In this document: piece by piece, positions 56,958 through 64,000 of the stretch
How positions within the stretch are numbered: the stretch's first letter is position 1
Layout: every line of letters starts with the position of its first letter
Assembly (NCBI GenBank): GCA_036655915.1
Contig: JAVVPE010000002.1
Location: forward strand, 1-64,000
From: JAVWGW01 sp036655915
Lineage (GTDB): Bacteria > Actinomycetota > Coriobacteriia > Coriobacteriales > Eggerthellaceae
Reading direction: 5' to 3'
DNA: 64,000 nucleotides
Notes under the pieces: model-generated
Told to the model about the DNA's origin: nothing
Databases searched by the model: none
What the model saw: only the letters and a program-made list of their open reading frames with translations
Made by a program: the position numbers and the translations under genes

Positions 56958-59252
56958 ATGACTGATATTGCAAAACCGGTATGCGATAACGTGGAAATGC
57001 TTGATCCGCAGCTTGCCGCCCAGGTGGCGGGCGAACTGGGCCTGGCTTCCGACGAATACGAAAACGTGGTCAAAACGCAGGGTCGCGTGCCCTCTTTGAC
57101 CGAACTCTATATTTACTCGCTTATGTGGTCCGAACACTGTTCTTACAAGCATTCTAAAGAACAGCTGCGCAAGTTTTCTAGCGAAGGCGCATGCGTGTTG
57201 CAGGGTCCCGGCGAAAACGCGGGCGTTATTTCGGTGGGCGACGGCTGGGCGGTGGCCTTTAAAATGGAAAGCCACAACCATCCTTCCGCCATCGAGCCCT
57301 ACGAAGGCGCAGCCACCGGTGTGGGCGGCATCATCCGCGACATCTTCACCATGGGCGCGCGCCCCATTGCTTCCATGAACAGTTTGCGTTTCGGCACGCT
57401 TGATAAACCGCGACAGCGCTATCTGCTTGACGGCGCGGTGGCGGGCATTGGCGGCTACGGCAATTGCCTGGGCGTACCCACCGTGGGTGGCGAAATTTAT
57501 TTCGACAAGGCCTATGAAGGCAACTGCCTGATCAACGCGTTTTCGTTGGGTATTATGCGCGAAAAAAACCTGACGCGCGCCGTGGGCAGCGGACCGGGCA
57601 ACCCCGTTGTGCTTATCGGCAATTCAACCGGGCGCGATGGCATCGGTGGCGCCAGTGTTTTGGCCAGCCAAGAATTTGACGAAGCCGCAGAAAACAAGCG
57701 CCCCGCCGTACAGGTGGGCGATCCATTTGAAGAAAAGTTGCTGATCGAAGTGTGCCTTGAGCTGCTTGAACGTGGCAAATTTGTGGCCTTGGGCGATTTG
57801 GGCGCAGCGGGTTTGACCAGTTCGGCCAGCGAAATGGCAAGCCGTGGCGGCGTGGGCATCGACATTGATGTGCGTCAGGTGCCGCAGCGCGAAACGGCGA
57901 TGAAGCCCTTTGAGATTATGGTGTCCGAAAGCCAGGAACGCATGTTGGCCGTCGTGACGCCGCAAGATGTGGCCGACGTGGCCGAAGCCTGCGAGCGCTG
58001 GGGCGTGAAGTGTTCGGTTATCGGGCAGATTACCGATACCGGTCGTTTCGTGGTGCGCGATACTGATTTGCCCGAAGGCCACCAAATCGTGGCCGATATG
58101 CCCGCCGAACAGCTGGCCGAAGATGCGCCGCTGTATCATCCTGAAAGCCGTCGACCGGCCTATTTGGATGAAGCCGCCGCCTTTGACCCCTACAGCCTGG
58201 GGCTTCCGACCGATCGTGCAGCTTGGTCGCGCAACCTGATTGACCTGCTGGCAAGCCCGAATATCTGCTCGCGTGCATGGGTGTGGCGCCAGTACGACCA
58301 TCAGGTGCAGGCTTCCACGGCCTTGCTGCCGGGCGGCGATGCAGCGGTGGTGCGCGTGGGCATGCCCGGGCGCGACGATATTAGCCAGCGCGGCATTGCG
58401 ATGACGACGGATTGCAATGGGCGTTACTGTTGGCTTAACCCAGAACAGGGCGCAAAAATCGCCGTTGCGGAAAGCGTGCGCAATTTGGCCTGCGTGGGGG
58501 CAACCCCGGCTGCGGCCACGGATTGCCTGAACTTTGGCAACCCTGAAAAGCCCGAGGTGTTCTACACCTTTGAGCACGCCATCGACGGTATGGCGCAGGC
58601 CTGCAAATATTTCGGCATCCCTGTAATTTCTGGCAACGTCAGCTTCTACAACGAAAGCTTTGGCAGCGCCATTTATCCCACGCCCGCAATCGGCACGGTC
58701 GGCGTGATGGAAGATTACACGAAATACGCTACCCCCGCGTTCAAACACGAGGGCGACACCATTTTCCTTATTGGCGAAACCGCTGATGAATTGGGTGGCA
58801 GCGAATACATCCACGTATTTTACGACGAAAACCGTGGCGCGTGCCCCGCGTGCGATTTAGAGCTGGAACGCGATACGAGCGCGCTGGTGCGCGATGCCGT
58901 GCGCGATGGCGTGCTTGCCAGTGCCCACGACATCAGCGAAGGTGGTGCCGCGGTGGCTTTGGCTGAATGCTGCATCGCCGGCGCGCTGGGTGCGGCCGTT
59001 GCCTTTGATGACGATTTGCCCGCAGTGGCAAGCCTGTTTGCCGAAACGCAGGCGCGCTTCATCGTCAGCGTTGAAAACTCTCAGGCGCAGCACCTGATCG
59101 AACGCCTGATTGCCGCAGAAGTTCCCTATGCCGTTATCGGTGAAGTTGTAAGTGCTGCCGAAGGCATCACTATTGAAGACAAGATTCAGGTGAGCCTGGA
59201 CCAGGCAAGCAGTGCCCATCGTGATGGTTTGGAGATTGCTCAGGCAGGCTAA
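56958..59252 (+). CDS. purL: Phosphoribosylformylglycinamidine synthase subunit PurL
   Basis: The 764-aa synthetase subunit of the short, PurS/PurQ-dependent type. Visible motifs include SLMWSEHCSYKHSK, GDGWAVAFKMESHNHPSAIEPYEGAATGVGGIIRDIFTMGARPIA (ATP/substrate region), GGGYGNCLG-like GIGGYGNCLGVPTVGGE, FGNPEKPEVFYTF and SAHDISEGGAAVALAEC. AAAGGCAACCGAC precedes the start. Its stop overlaps the stop of the opposite LuxR-type gene by four bases. Confidence 0.97.
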   Translation: MTDIAKPVCDNVEMLDPQLAAQVAGELGLASDEYENVVKTQGRVPSLTELYIYSLMWSEHCSYKHSKEQLRKFSSEGACVLQGPGENAGVISVGDGWAVAFKMESHNHPSAIEPYEGAATGVGGIIRDIFTMGARPIASMNSLRFGTLDKPRQRYLLDGAVAGIGGYGNCLGVPTVGGEIYFDKAYEGNCLINAFSLGIMREKNLTRAVGSGPGNPVVLIGNSTGRDGIGGASVLASQEFDEAAENKRPAVQVGDPFEEKLLIEVCLELLERGKFVALGDLGAAGLTSSASEMASRGGVGIDIDVRQVPQRETAMKPFEIMVSESQERMLAVVTPQDVADVAEACERWGVKCSVIGQITDTGRFVVRDTDLPEGHQIVADMPAEQLAEDAPLYHPESRRPAYLDEAAAFDPYSLGLPTDRAAWSRNLIDLLASPNICSRAWVWRQYDHQVQASTALLPGGDAAVVRVGMPGRDDISQRGIAMTTDCNGRYCWLNPEQGAKIAVAESVRNLACVGATPAAATDCLNFGNPEKPEVFYTFEHAIDGMAQACKYFGIPVISGNVSFYNESFGSAIYPTPAIGTVGVMEDYTKYATPAFKHEGDTIFLIGETADELGGSEYIHVFYDENRGACPACDLELERDTSALVRDAVRDGVLASAHDISEGGAAVALAECCIAGALGAAVAFDDDLPAVASLFAETQARFIVSVENSQAQHLIERLIAAEVPYAVIGEVVSAAEGITIEDKIQVSLDQASSAHRDGLEIAQAG

Positions 59253-60784
59253 GCGTCCGCCGCTTTGCGAGCGGCTTCCACCAGATCGATAACCTCTTGT
59301 TTGCTATGCACGTCAAGCTTCGTATACAGATGCTTGACGTGCATTTTTATGGTGTTGCGCGAAAGCATGAACTTTGTTTCCATAAAGCTTAAATCGCGCC
59401 CGCGCGCCAGCTGTTCTAACACTTCGGTTTCGCGCGGGGTTAGCTGATAGGTTTGTGCCACATAGGCGCAGGGCTGTTCCCAATACGGTGAGCTGCTGGG
59501 TTCTTCCTCCCGCGTTTGTGCCGCCTGATCTGCGGGGGAAGGCGCCTGCTCGGGTGGCGTCAAAGGGGCATTTTCCGCATTCTCAAAAACTTCTTGGGTG
59601 GCGACCGCAGAATCTTCAAGATCGTCGAAAGTCTGCGGAAAGAAGGGCAAGTGAAGCGAATTGTTCCTGAACAAGAATACCAGCATGACGATATAGAGGA
59701 AAACGATGATGAGCGAGCTTTCCTGGAAGGCCAGTTGTGCGCCGAAAACCATCAGTGATGCTTGCGCCATCAGGGCACCGCATAAATGGCCGGTAATCAC
59801 GGCAAGTAGTCCGCCGGCGGCGCCACGCAAGGGGTCGCTGCCGTTGCGGGTGACCCACACCACCAAGGTGAGCATCACCGTTTCAAACAGGGTGGACCCG
59901 ATGCCGCACAGCACGGCGGGCGCATCGTAGATGATAAGGGCAAGGCTTGGCCCAAGTAGGAATCCTGCAGCCGTAAACAGTGCCGCCCCATTGAAAATCC
60001 AAGGGATACTCACACGCAGCCGCGACCCTAAAATGATAATAATGACCAAGGTGAATACGACCAAGCGCAAGGCGTGGGGATCTTGCCCGGCAATGCCGCT
60101 GCGCAGATATCCTAGCAGCATACTGGCAGCAATCATGCCGAATATCAGGCTGGGAGTGAGCAATTGTTTGGTGGGACGCAAGATGGAGCCCAGGGGCAGA
60201 TTTTCTTGTTCGGTTTGCTGTGTTCCGAAAAATGTTTCATTGGCATAGTTGAAGGGAAGAATGCATACAAAGAAGGAAACGACCACCAGTGTGCAGGAAA
60301 CAAGAAGGATGCCCGAAGGTTCAGCGAACCCTTTGCTGATGGTCCACAACAAAAACGCCTTGAGAACAAAGGCGCACAAAAGCCCCAACAGCGCCACGCG
60401 CGGGAAATCGTCGCGGTTGATAGCCGCGCATAGGCACATGAGGCCAACGCTTAAGGGGGCGCCCAAAGTTTTGGTTAACACCAGGCCGATGATCAGGGTG
60501 GATGGGGCACCGCTTAAAAGCAAGACGATGCCGGTACCGTAAAGGGCAAGAACTATCAGGCAGGAAACCATAATAAAACGCCGGTCATTGCGGTGAGCCC
60601 GTCGGCTAAAAAGCACGACGATGCCGAAAAAGAGCAGGTAGAACACAAAGGTGATAATGCGCATGTCGAAGTCGGTCGCGGGCTGCTGGGGAAGGGCAAG
60701 TGCCAGGGAATCGCCCGCCCAAAGGCCACCGAAGAGGCAGGCAATGCCAAACCCCGCATAAAGGCGCATAGTTGATTGAATCAT
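59249..60784 (-). CDS. LuxR-family regulator with multi-span membrane domain
   Basis: A 511-aa protein. About twelve hydrophobic segments fill residues 1-390, then an acidic Pro/Glu/Ala linker, then a LuxR/GerE HTH (YQLTPRETEVLEQLARGRDLSFMETKFMLSRNTIKMHVKHLYTKLDVHSKQEVIDLVE, about 440-500). Such membrane-bound LuxR proteins are greatly expanded in Eggerthellales and usually regulate a neighbouring gene in response to a small molecule. The start at 60784 follows GGGAGGAAC; upstream ATGs give no family similarity. The neighbours here are purL and yqeY, so the target is not evident. Confidence 0.92.
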   Translation of the reverse strand: MIQSTMRLYAGFGIACLFGGLWAGDSLALALPQQPATDFDMRIITFVFYLLFFGIVVLFSRRAHRNDRRFIMVSCLIVLALYGTGIVLLLSGAPSTLIIGLVLTKTLGAPLSVGLMCLCAAINRDDFPRVALLGLLCAFVLKAFLLWTISKGFAEPSGILLVSCTLVVVSFFVCILPFNYANETFFGTQQTEQENLPLGSILRPTKQLLTPSLIFGMIAASMLLGYLRSGIAGQDPHALRLVVFTLVIIIILGSRLRVSIPWIFNGAALFTAAGFLLGPSLALIIYDAPAVLCGIGSTLFETVMLTLVVWVTRNGSDPLRGAAGGLLAVITGHLCGALMAQASLMVFGAQLAFQESSLIIVFLYIVMLVFLFRNNSLHLPFFPQTFDDLEDSAVATQEVFENAENAPLTPPEQAPSPADQAAQTREEEPSSSPYWEQPCAYVAQTYQLTPRETEVLEQLARGRDLSFMETKFMLSRNTIKMHVKHLYTKLDVHSKQEVIDLVEAARKAADA

Positions 60785-61202
60785 GTTCCTCCCTGTTCTC
60801 GTTGCCCCAATTATAGGCGATATCGCAGCAAAACGCCCTCCGTGAGTGTAGGCAATACAAAGCGCGATTTCTAACCTGAAAAGGCTGTTTGTGCTTTTCC
60901 AGGAGGGGGAAGCGCGCAAAATTATCTTTGCAAGCATAGGCGTGCAAAGAACGGAAGGACAAATATGACCGAAAAGAACATAATTAGTGAGCCCCTGCAC
61001 ATTTCACGCCTATCTGACGCAGCACAGACCGCCTGACTTTGTTGTTGTTGAATTCCACCTGCAACCCCGGGCGCGTGCCTGGGGTTGCGATTCGTTGGTG
61101 GCGGATTGGTGACAAAGGTCAGGGTTTCTTTCCCTCTTGCGGTACAATAAAATAACTGCGAAAACATAATCCCGCGCTGCGTGCGGGGGAATAGAGGCTG
61201 GG
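60785..61202. other. Intergenic region with a partial repeat and a hairpin
   Basis: This 418-base gap between divergent genes holds the half copy of the structured repeat (61002-61061) and, at 61061-61088, an 11-bp hairpin GCAACCCCGGG / CCTGGGGTTGC with one wobble and no T-run. TACAAT at 61143-61148 may be a -10 element for yqeY. Confidence 0.5.
61002..61061 (+). repeat. Structured intergenic repeat, 3' half copy (copy 4, subtype a)
   Basis: TTTCACGCCTATCTGAC, then CACAGACCGCCTGAC and a TTGTTGTTG stretch ending in CCACCTG align with the second half of copy 1 (32702-32760). The 5' arm is missing, so this copy is truncated. Confidence 0.7.
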
Positions 61203-61646
61203 ATGAATTACACCGAACTGCATGAAGAAATTAAAACGGCCATGAGGGCGCACGACAAAATTCGTTTGTCTATCTTGCGTCAGGTGCACGGCGAAATCAA
61301 AAACATTGAAGTCAACGAACGGCGTGATGTTACCGATCAAGATGTCGATGATATGCTTAAGCGCACCATCAAGCAAACGCGCGAAACGCTTGAAGGCTCA
61401 ATCAAGGCGGGCAACAATCAAGAACGCACTGATTTGTTGACCGAACAGGTTGCCATTTTGGAAGGCTATCTGCCCCAGCAGGTTTCAGGGGATGCCCTGG
61501 TGGCTTTAATCGACCAGGTTGTTGCCGAAACGGGCGCAGCAACGAAGAAGGATATGGGACGCGTTATGGGCGCGCTTACGAAGGCGACCGGCGGCAATTT
61601 CGATAAGGCGGCTGCGGCCAAAGAAGTGGGCGCACGCCTGGTATAA
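61203..61646 (+). CDS. yqeY: GatB/YqeY domain protein
   Basis: A 147-aa cytosolic protein related to the tail domain of GatB: LHEEIKTAMRAHDKIRLSILRQVHGEIKNIEVNERRDVTDQDVDDMLKRTIKQTRETLEGSIKAGN, then EGYLPQQVSGD and GRVMGALTKATGGNFDKAAAAKEV. These are thought to bind tRNA-linked enzymes, but the role is not proven. The ATG follows GAGGCTGG. A PH-domain gene pair follows on the same strand. Confidence 0.94.
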   Translation: MNYTELHEEIKTAMRAHDKIRLSILRQVHGEIKNIEVNERRDVTDQDVDDMLKRTIKQTRETLEGSIKAGNNQERTDLLTEQVAILEGYLPQQVSGDALVALIDQVVAETGAATKKDMGRVMGALTKATGGNFDKAAAAKEVGARLV

Positions 61647-61678
61647 GGGCACCTCAGCGCAAGGCGAAAAGGATGTGT

Positions 61679-62167
61679 ATGAAAGAATTACCAAAGAATC
61701 AATTGAATCCCAAGGTTAAAAATGTATGGCGCATCAATGATGCTGTGTGGATTACCGTCACGTTTTTGTGCTGCTTTGTGCCCTTCGTTATTATGTCGGT
61801 GGTCAATCCTGCACCGTGGTACGTCATTGTGCTTGTGGGCGAAGCGGTCGTGTTCGTGTTGGCGCTTATCCTGTGGCTGGTTGTGCTGCCGCCGATTCGC
61901 TTTGCCCGCTGGCGCTACGAACTCACGCAAGATTATCTGGACATCGCGCGCGGTATCGTGTGGCGCAAGCGCATCATCATTCCGTTTATTCGCGTGCAAA
62001 ACACCGACACGCGCCAAGGGCCGATTCTGCGCGCTTTTGCCCTTGCCAGCGTAACGGTTTCTACGGCTGCGGGTGAACATGCAATCCCTGGTCTTGAGGC
62101 TGAAGTTGCCGAATCTCTGCGCGATAGGGCAGCGGAATTGGCGCGCATGGCTCAAGAGGACGTGTAG
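61679..62167 (+). CDS. PH-domain (bPH_2/YdbS-like) membrane protein
   Basis: A 162-aa protein with two N-terminal helices (about 19-42 and 46-70) and one bacterial PH domain (FARWRYELTQDYLDIARGIVWRKRIIIPFIRVQNTDTRQGPILRAFALASVTVSTAAGEHAIPGL). The ATG at 61679 follows AAAAGGA; an ATG two codons earlier is possible. YdbS/YdbT-type proteins are always paired, as here with the next gene three bases on. The function is unknown, perhaps membrane stress or competence for lantibiotic resistance. Confidence 0.9.
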   Translation: MKELPKNQLNPKVKNVWRINDAVWITVTFLCCFVPFVIMSVVNPAPWYVIVLVGEAVVFVLALILWLVVLPPIRFARWRYELTQDYLDIARGIVWRKRIIIPFIRVQNTDTRQGPILRAFALASVTVSTAAGEHAIPGLEAEVAESLRDRAAELARMAQEDV

Positions 62168-62170
62168 GCC

Positions 62171-64000
62171 ATGATGTCAGAAACGCAAAAAGAAGCACAA
62201 GCGGAAGCAAAAGACCCGGCTACGGACCTTGTAAAGCACCAGGTCAACCATAGCTATATCTGGCTGGGAGCCATTCGCCTTGTCTTCCCTATTCTAGCCG
62301 TCATGCTGATAACTACGGCGGGATCGTTTATGCGGGCTGCCAACGCCGCCGCAGCGGGCGAAGCATTTAGTATTGCCACCCTTGCCACCGGGGGCATTCT
62401 GTTCGCCTACCTTATCTGCGCGACGATTTACCAGATTATTTCCTACAAGCACCTGTATTACGAACTGGGACCACAAGAATTCAACCTGTATTCGGGTATT
62501 CTTAATAAAAAGCGCGTGCACGTGCCTTATCAGCGCGTGCAATCCGTCAACGAACAGGCCAGCGTGCTGCAGCGCCTTGCCGGCGTGTGCACGGTGCATA
62601 TCGACACGGCGGGTGGCGCAGACAACAAGGCCATCGTCGTGCCCTACCTGCGCAACACCGATGCCGAAATATTGCGCCACGAACTCTACGCGCGCAAGCA
62701 AACTATTTTGGGGCAAGAAAATGTCGCGGCGGCGACGCCGCAGGCAACGGCAGCGACATCGGCAACGGCAACGGGTGCCTCCAATATTTTGGACGCACCG
62801 GCCGAAATCATGGGTGATATGCGCGGCATCTTCGGTGGGCAGCAGGTCGATACCGGCCAGGTAAGCTACGAATATGGCCTGACCAATAAAGAATTGCTTT
62901 TAGCGGGGGCTTCCAATAACACCGCTTTCGTCATCATCGTGATTTCCTTGGTGGCCGGCGTGGCGCAGATTGCGGGGCAGCTGGCACCCCTGCTGCTTGG
63001 TGCCGCCCAGCCCGTTGCCACGCGCGTGGTGCAATCCGGCGCGCAACTGTTTGGCGGCAACGTATTTGCTGCCGGCGCGGCGTTCGCGCTTGGCTTGCTT
63101 TTCGTGCTGTGGGTGGGGTCCATCATCGGTTCGTGCATTTCCTACGGCGGCTTTCATGCGTGTCGCCGCGACAGGCGCATCGAAGTCGAACAAGGTCTGC
63201 TGCAACGGCGTTTTCATGGGGTCGATATCGATCGCGTGCAATCCATCATCATCAAGCAGGGCTTCATTCGCCGCTGTTTTGGCTACTGCGAACTTTCCTT
63301 GGGCAAAATAGATTCGACATCGGAAGAATCTTCCGAAGCGCAGGAAAGTTCCACGCAAAATCACGGCCTGATCGTTCACCCTTTTGTAAAGCTTGCGCGC
63401 GTGCCTTCCCTTTTGGAAGGCCTTGTGCCCGAATACGCCGCTATGCCCACCAAAGCCATTCCCGTTGCACCGGTGGCTTTGCGCCGGGCGCTTATTCGCC
63501 GCTGCACGTGGCAGGGCTTTGGCATGTGGCTCATACTTTTTGTGGCTATCGTACAAATCGTGTTTAACATGATGGTGCCCGTCGGCGATGCGTTCGTTTT
63601 TTTGAACCCACAACAAGAGGGTATTTCGGTCAGTGTGGGAAGTGCTGCGGCGCTGGTAGCAGCGGATCCTGGCATATCTGCCACTATTGATGGGCACAGC
63701 GTGCTCAACGGAGCCTGTTTTGTGCTCTATGCTATCGGCGTGCTGTTCGTTATCATCGATGCCGTGGGTGCCGTGCTGTGGTATAAGGGTTCAAGTTTTG
63801 CCTACAACGCGCACTTCATGCAGGTGACAAACGGGGGTCTTTCGCGTGAGAGCATCAGCTTTCCGCGCAAGAAAATCCAGTATGGCAGTCTGCGCACCAA
63901 TCCCTTCCAGCGCGCCGCCAAAGTGGCGACAATCGATGCGCGCACGGCGGCGGGTGTGGGTGGCACCACGATGCGCCTCATGGATGTTTGTGATGAAGAT
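62171..64000 (+). CDS. Multi-PH-domain membrane protein (YdbT-like), 5' part
   Basis: Open from the ATG at 62171 to the window edge (610 codons), so the C-terminus is missing. Two helices near residues 30-55 and 73-95 are followed by a PH domain (LGPQEFNLYSGILNKKRVHVPYQRVQSVNEQASVLQRLAGV), a long Ala/Thr-rich linker, a second helix pair (about 255-330) with a second PH domain (RDRRIEVEQGLLQRRFHGVDIDRVQSIIIKQGFIRR), then a third helix pair near 450 and 520 and a third PH domain (MQVTNGGLSRESISFPRKKIQYGSLRTNPFQRAAKV). This triple layout is that of YdbT. It pairs with the small PH-domain gene upstream. Confidence 0.9.
   Translation, partial: MMSETQKEAQAEAKDPATDLVKHQVNHSYIWLGAIRLVFPILAVMLITTAGSFMRAANAAAAGEAFSIATLATGGILFAYLICATIYQIISYKHLYYELGPQEFNLYSGILNKKRVHVPYQRVQSVNEQASVLQRLAGVCTVHIDTAGGADNKAIVVPYLRNTDAEILRHELYARKQTILGQENVAAATPQATAATSATATGASNILDAPAEIMGDMRGIFGGQQVDTGQVSYEYGLTNKELLLAGASNNTAFVIIVISLVAGVAQIAGQLAPLLLGAAQPVATRVVQSGAQLFGGNVFAAGAAFALGLLFVLWVGSIIGSCISYGGFHACRRDRRIEVEQGLLQRRFHGVDIDRVQSIIIKQGFIRRCFGYCELSLGKIDSTSEESSEAQESSTQNHGLIVHPFVKLARVPSLLEGLVPEYAAMPTKAIPVAPVALRRALIRRCTWQGFGMWLILFVAIVQIVFNMMVPVGDAFVFLNPQQEGISVSVGSAAALVAADPGISATIDGHSVLNGACFVLYAIGVLFVIIDAVGAVLWYKGSSFAYNAHFMQVTNGGLSRESISFPRKKIQYGSLRTNPFQRAAKVATIDARTAAGVGGTTMRLMDVCDED

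Overview
The window looks like a chromosomal segment of a strictly anaerobic, moderate-GC Actinomycetota, most likely class Coriobacteriia (Eggerthella/Slackia/Cryptobacterium relatives). This is an inference from gene content: indolepyruvate:ferredoxin oxidoreductase beside phenylacetate-CoA ligase, a multi-TM LuxR-type regulator, an NRAMP-related transporter of the kind described from Eggerthella, MurT/GatD, LCP protein, a papain-like surface protease with an LAPTG-type anchor, and several genes that seem to be leaderless. Nothing looks like a prophage, plasmid backbone or CRISPR array.

Layout. 1-3564: tail of a hotdog thioesterase, purE, and a sortase-anchored C1 protease. 3706-9323: iorA-iorB-paaK and a sodium:solute symporter, an aryl-pyruvate/aryl-acetate module. 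9320-12648: modD divergent from modABC (molybdate/tungstate uptake). 12691-15311: formyl-THF cyclo-ligase, Rrf2 regulator, DUF4143 ATPase. 15560-18584: a 51-aa membrane peptide, a LytTR response regulator, an AgrC-like kinase and a sortase, apparently one signalling/surface cassette. 18606-21274: an NRAMP-related (probably Mg2+) transporter coupled to a soluble MgtE-N/CBS Mg2+-sensor protein. 21573-30502: three tRNA genes (Arg-ACG, Ser-UGA, Ser-GCU), citrate synthase, an AlbA_2/Schlafen-type regulator, a 1004-aa PAS/GGDEF/GAF protein, tadA-ispE and lemA. 30565-41565: DUF2207 protein, EamA exporter, a shikimate-kinase-like protein, AGCS symporter, tRNA-Arg(CCU), NodB-type deacetylase, murT-gatD and an LCP cell-wall ligase. 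41730-47207 is an accessory island on the minus strand: AbiEi/AbiEii, a mobile-mystery A/Fic pair, a Phd/RelE pair and a second DUF4143 ATPase, part of it bounded by 41-bp direct repeats. 47426-64000 returns to core genes: two TrkA proteins, purB, a Tat-exported protein, an OmpR/EnvZ-type two-component system, purC-(membrane protein)-purS-purQ-purL, a LuxR-type membrane regulator, yqeY and two PH-domain membrane proteins (the last cut by the window edge).

The most unusual items are: (i) a dispersed, structured ~148-bp intergenic repeat (two tandem copies at 32606-32901, one at 41568-41717, half a copy at 61002-61061) in which two sequence subtypes keep complementary arms by compensatory changes; (ii) the peptide-LytTR-sortase cassette; (iii) the transporter plus detached MgtE-type Mg2+ sensor; (iv) the toxin-antitoxin island, in which each module has its own recognisable operator; and (v) a duplicated 3' end of tRNA-Ser(UGA) that resembles an integration scar. 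Four purine loci (purE, purB, purC, purSQL) are spread over the window, and the purC-purL cluster carries an unexplained Lys/Ala-rich membrane protein.
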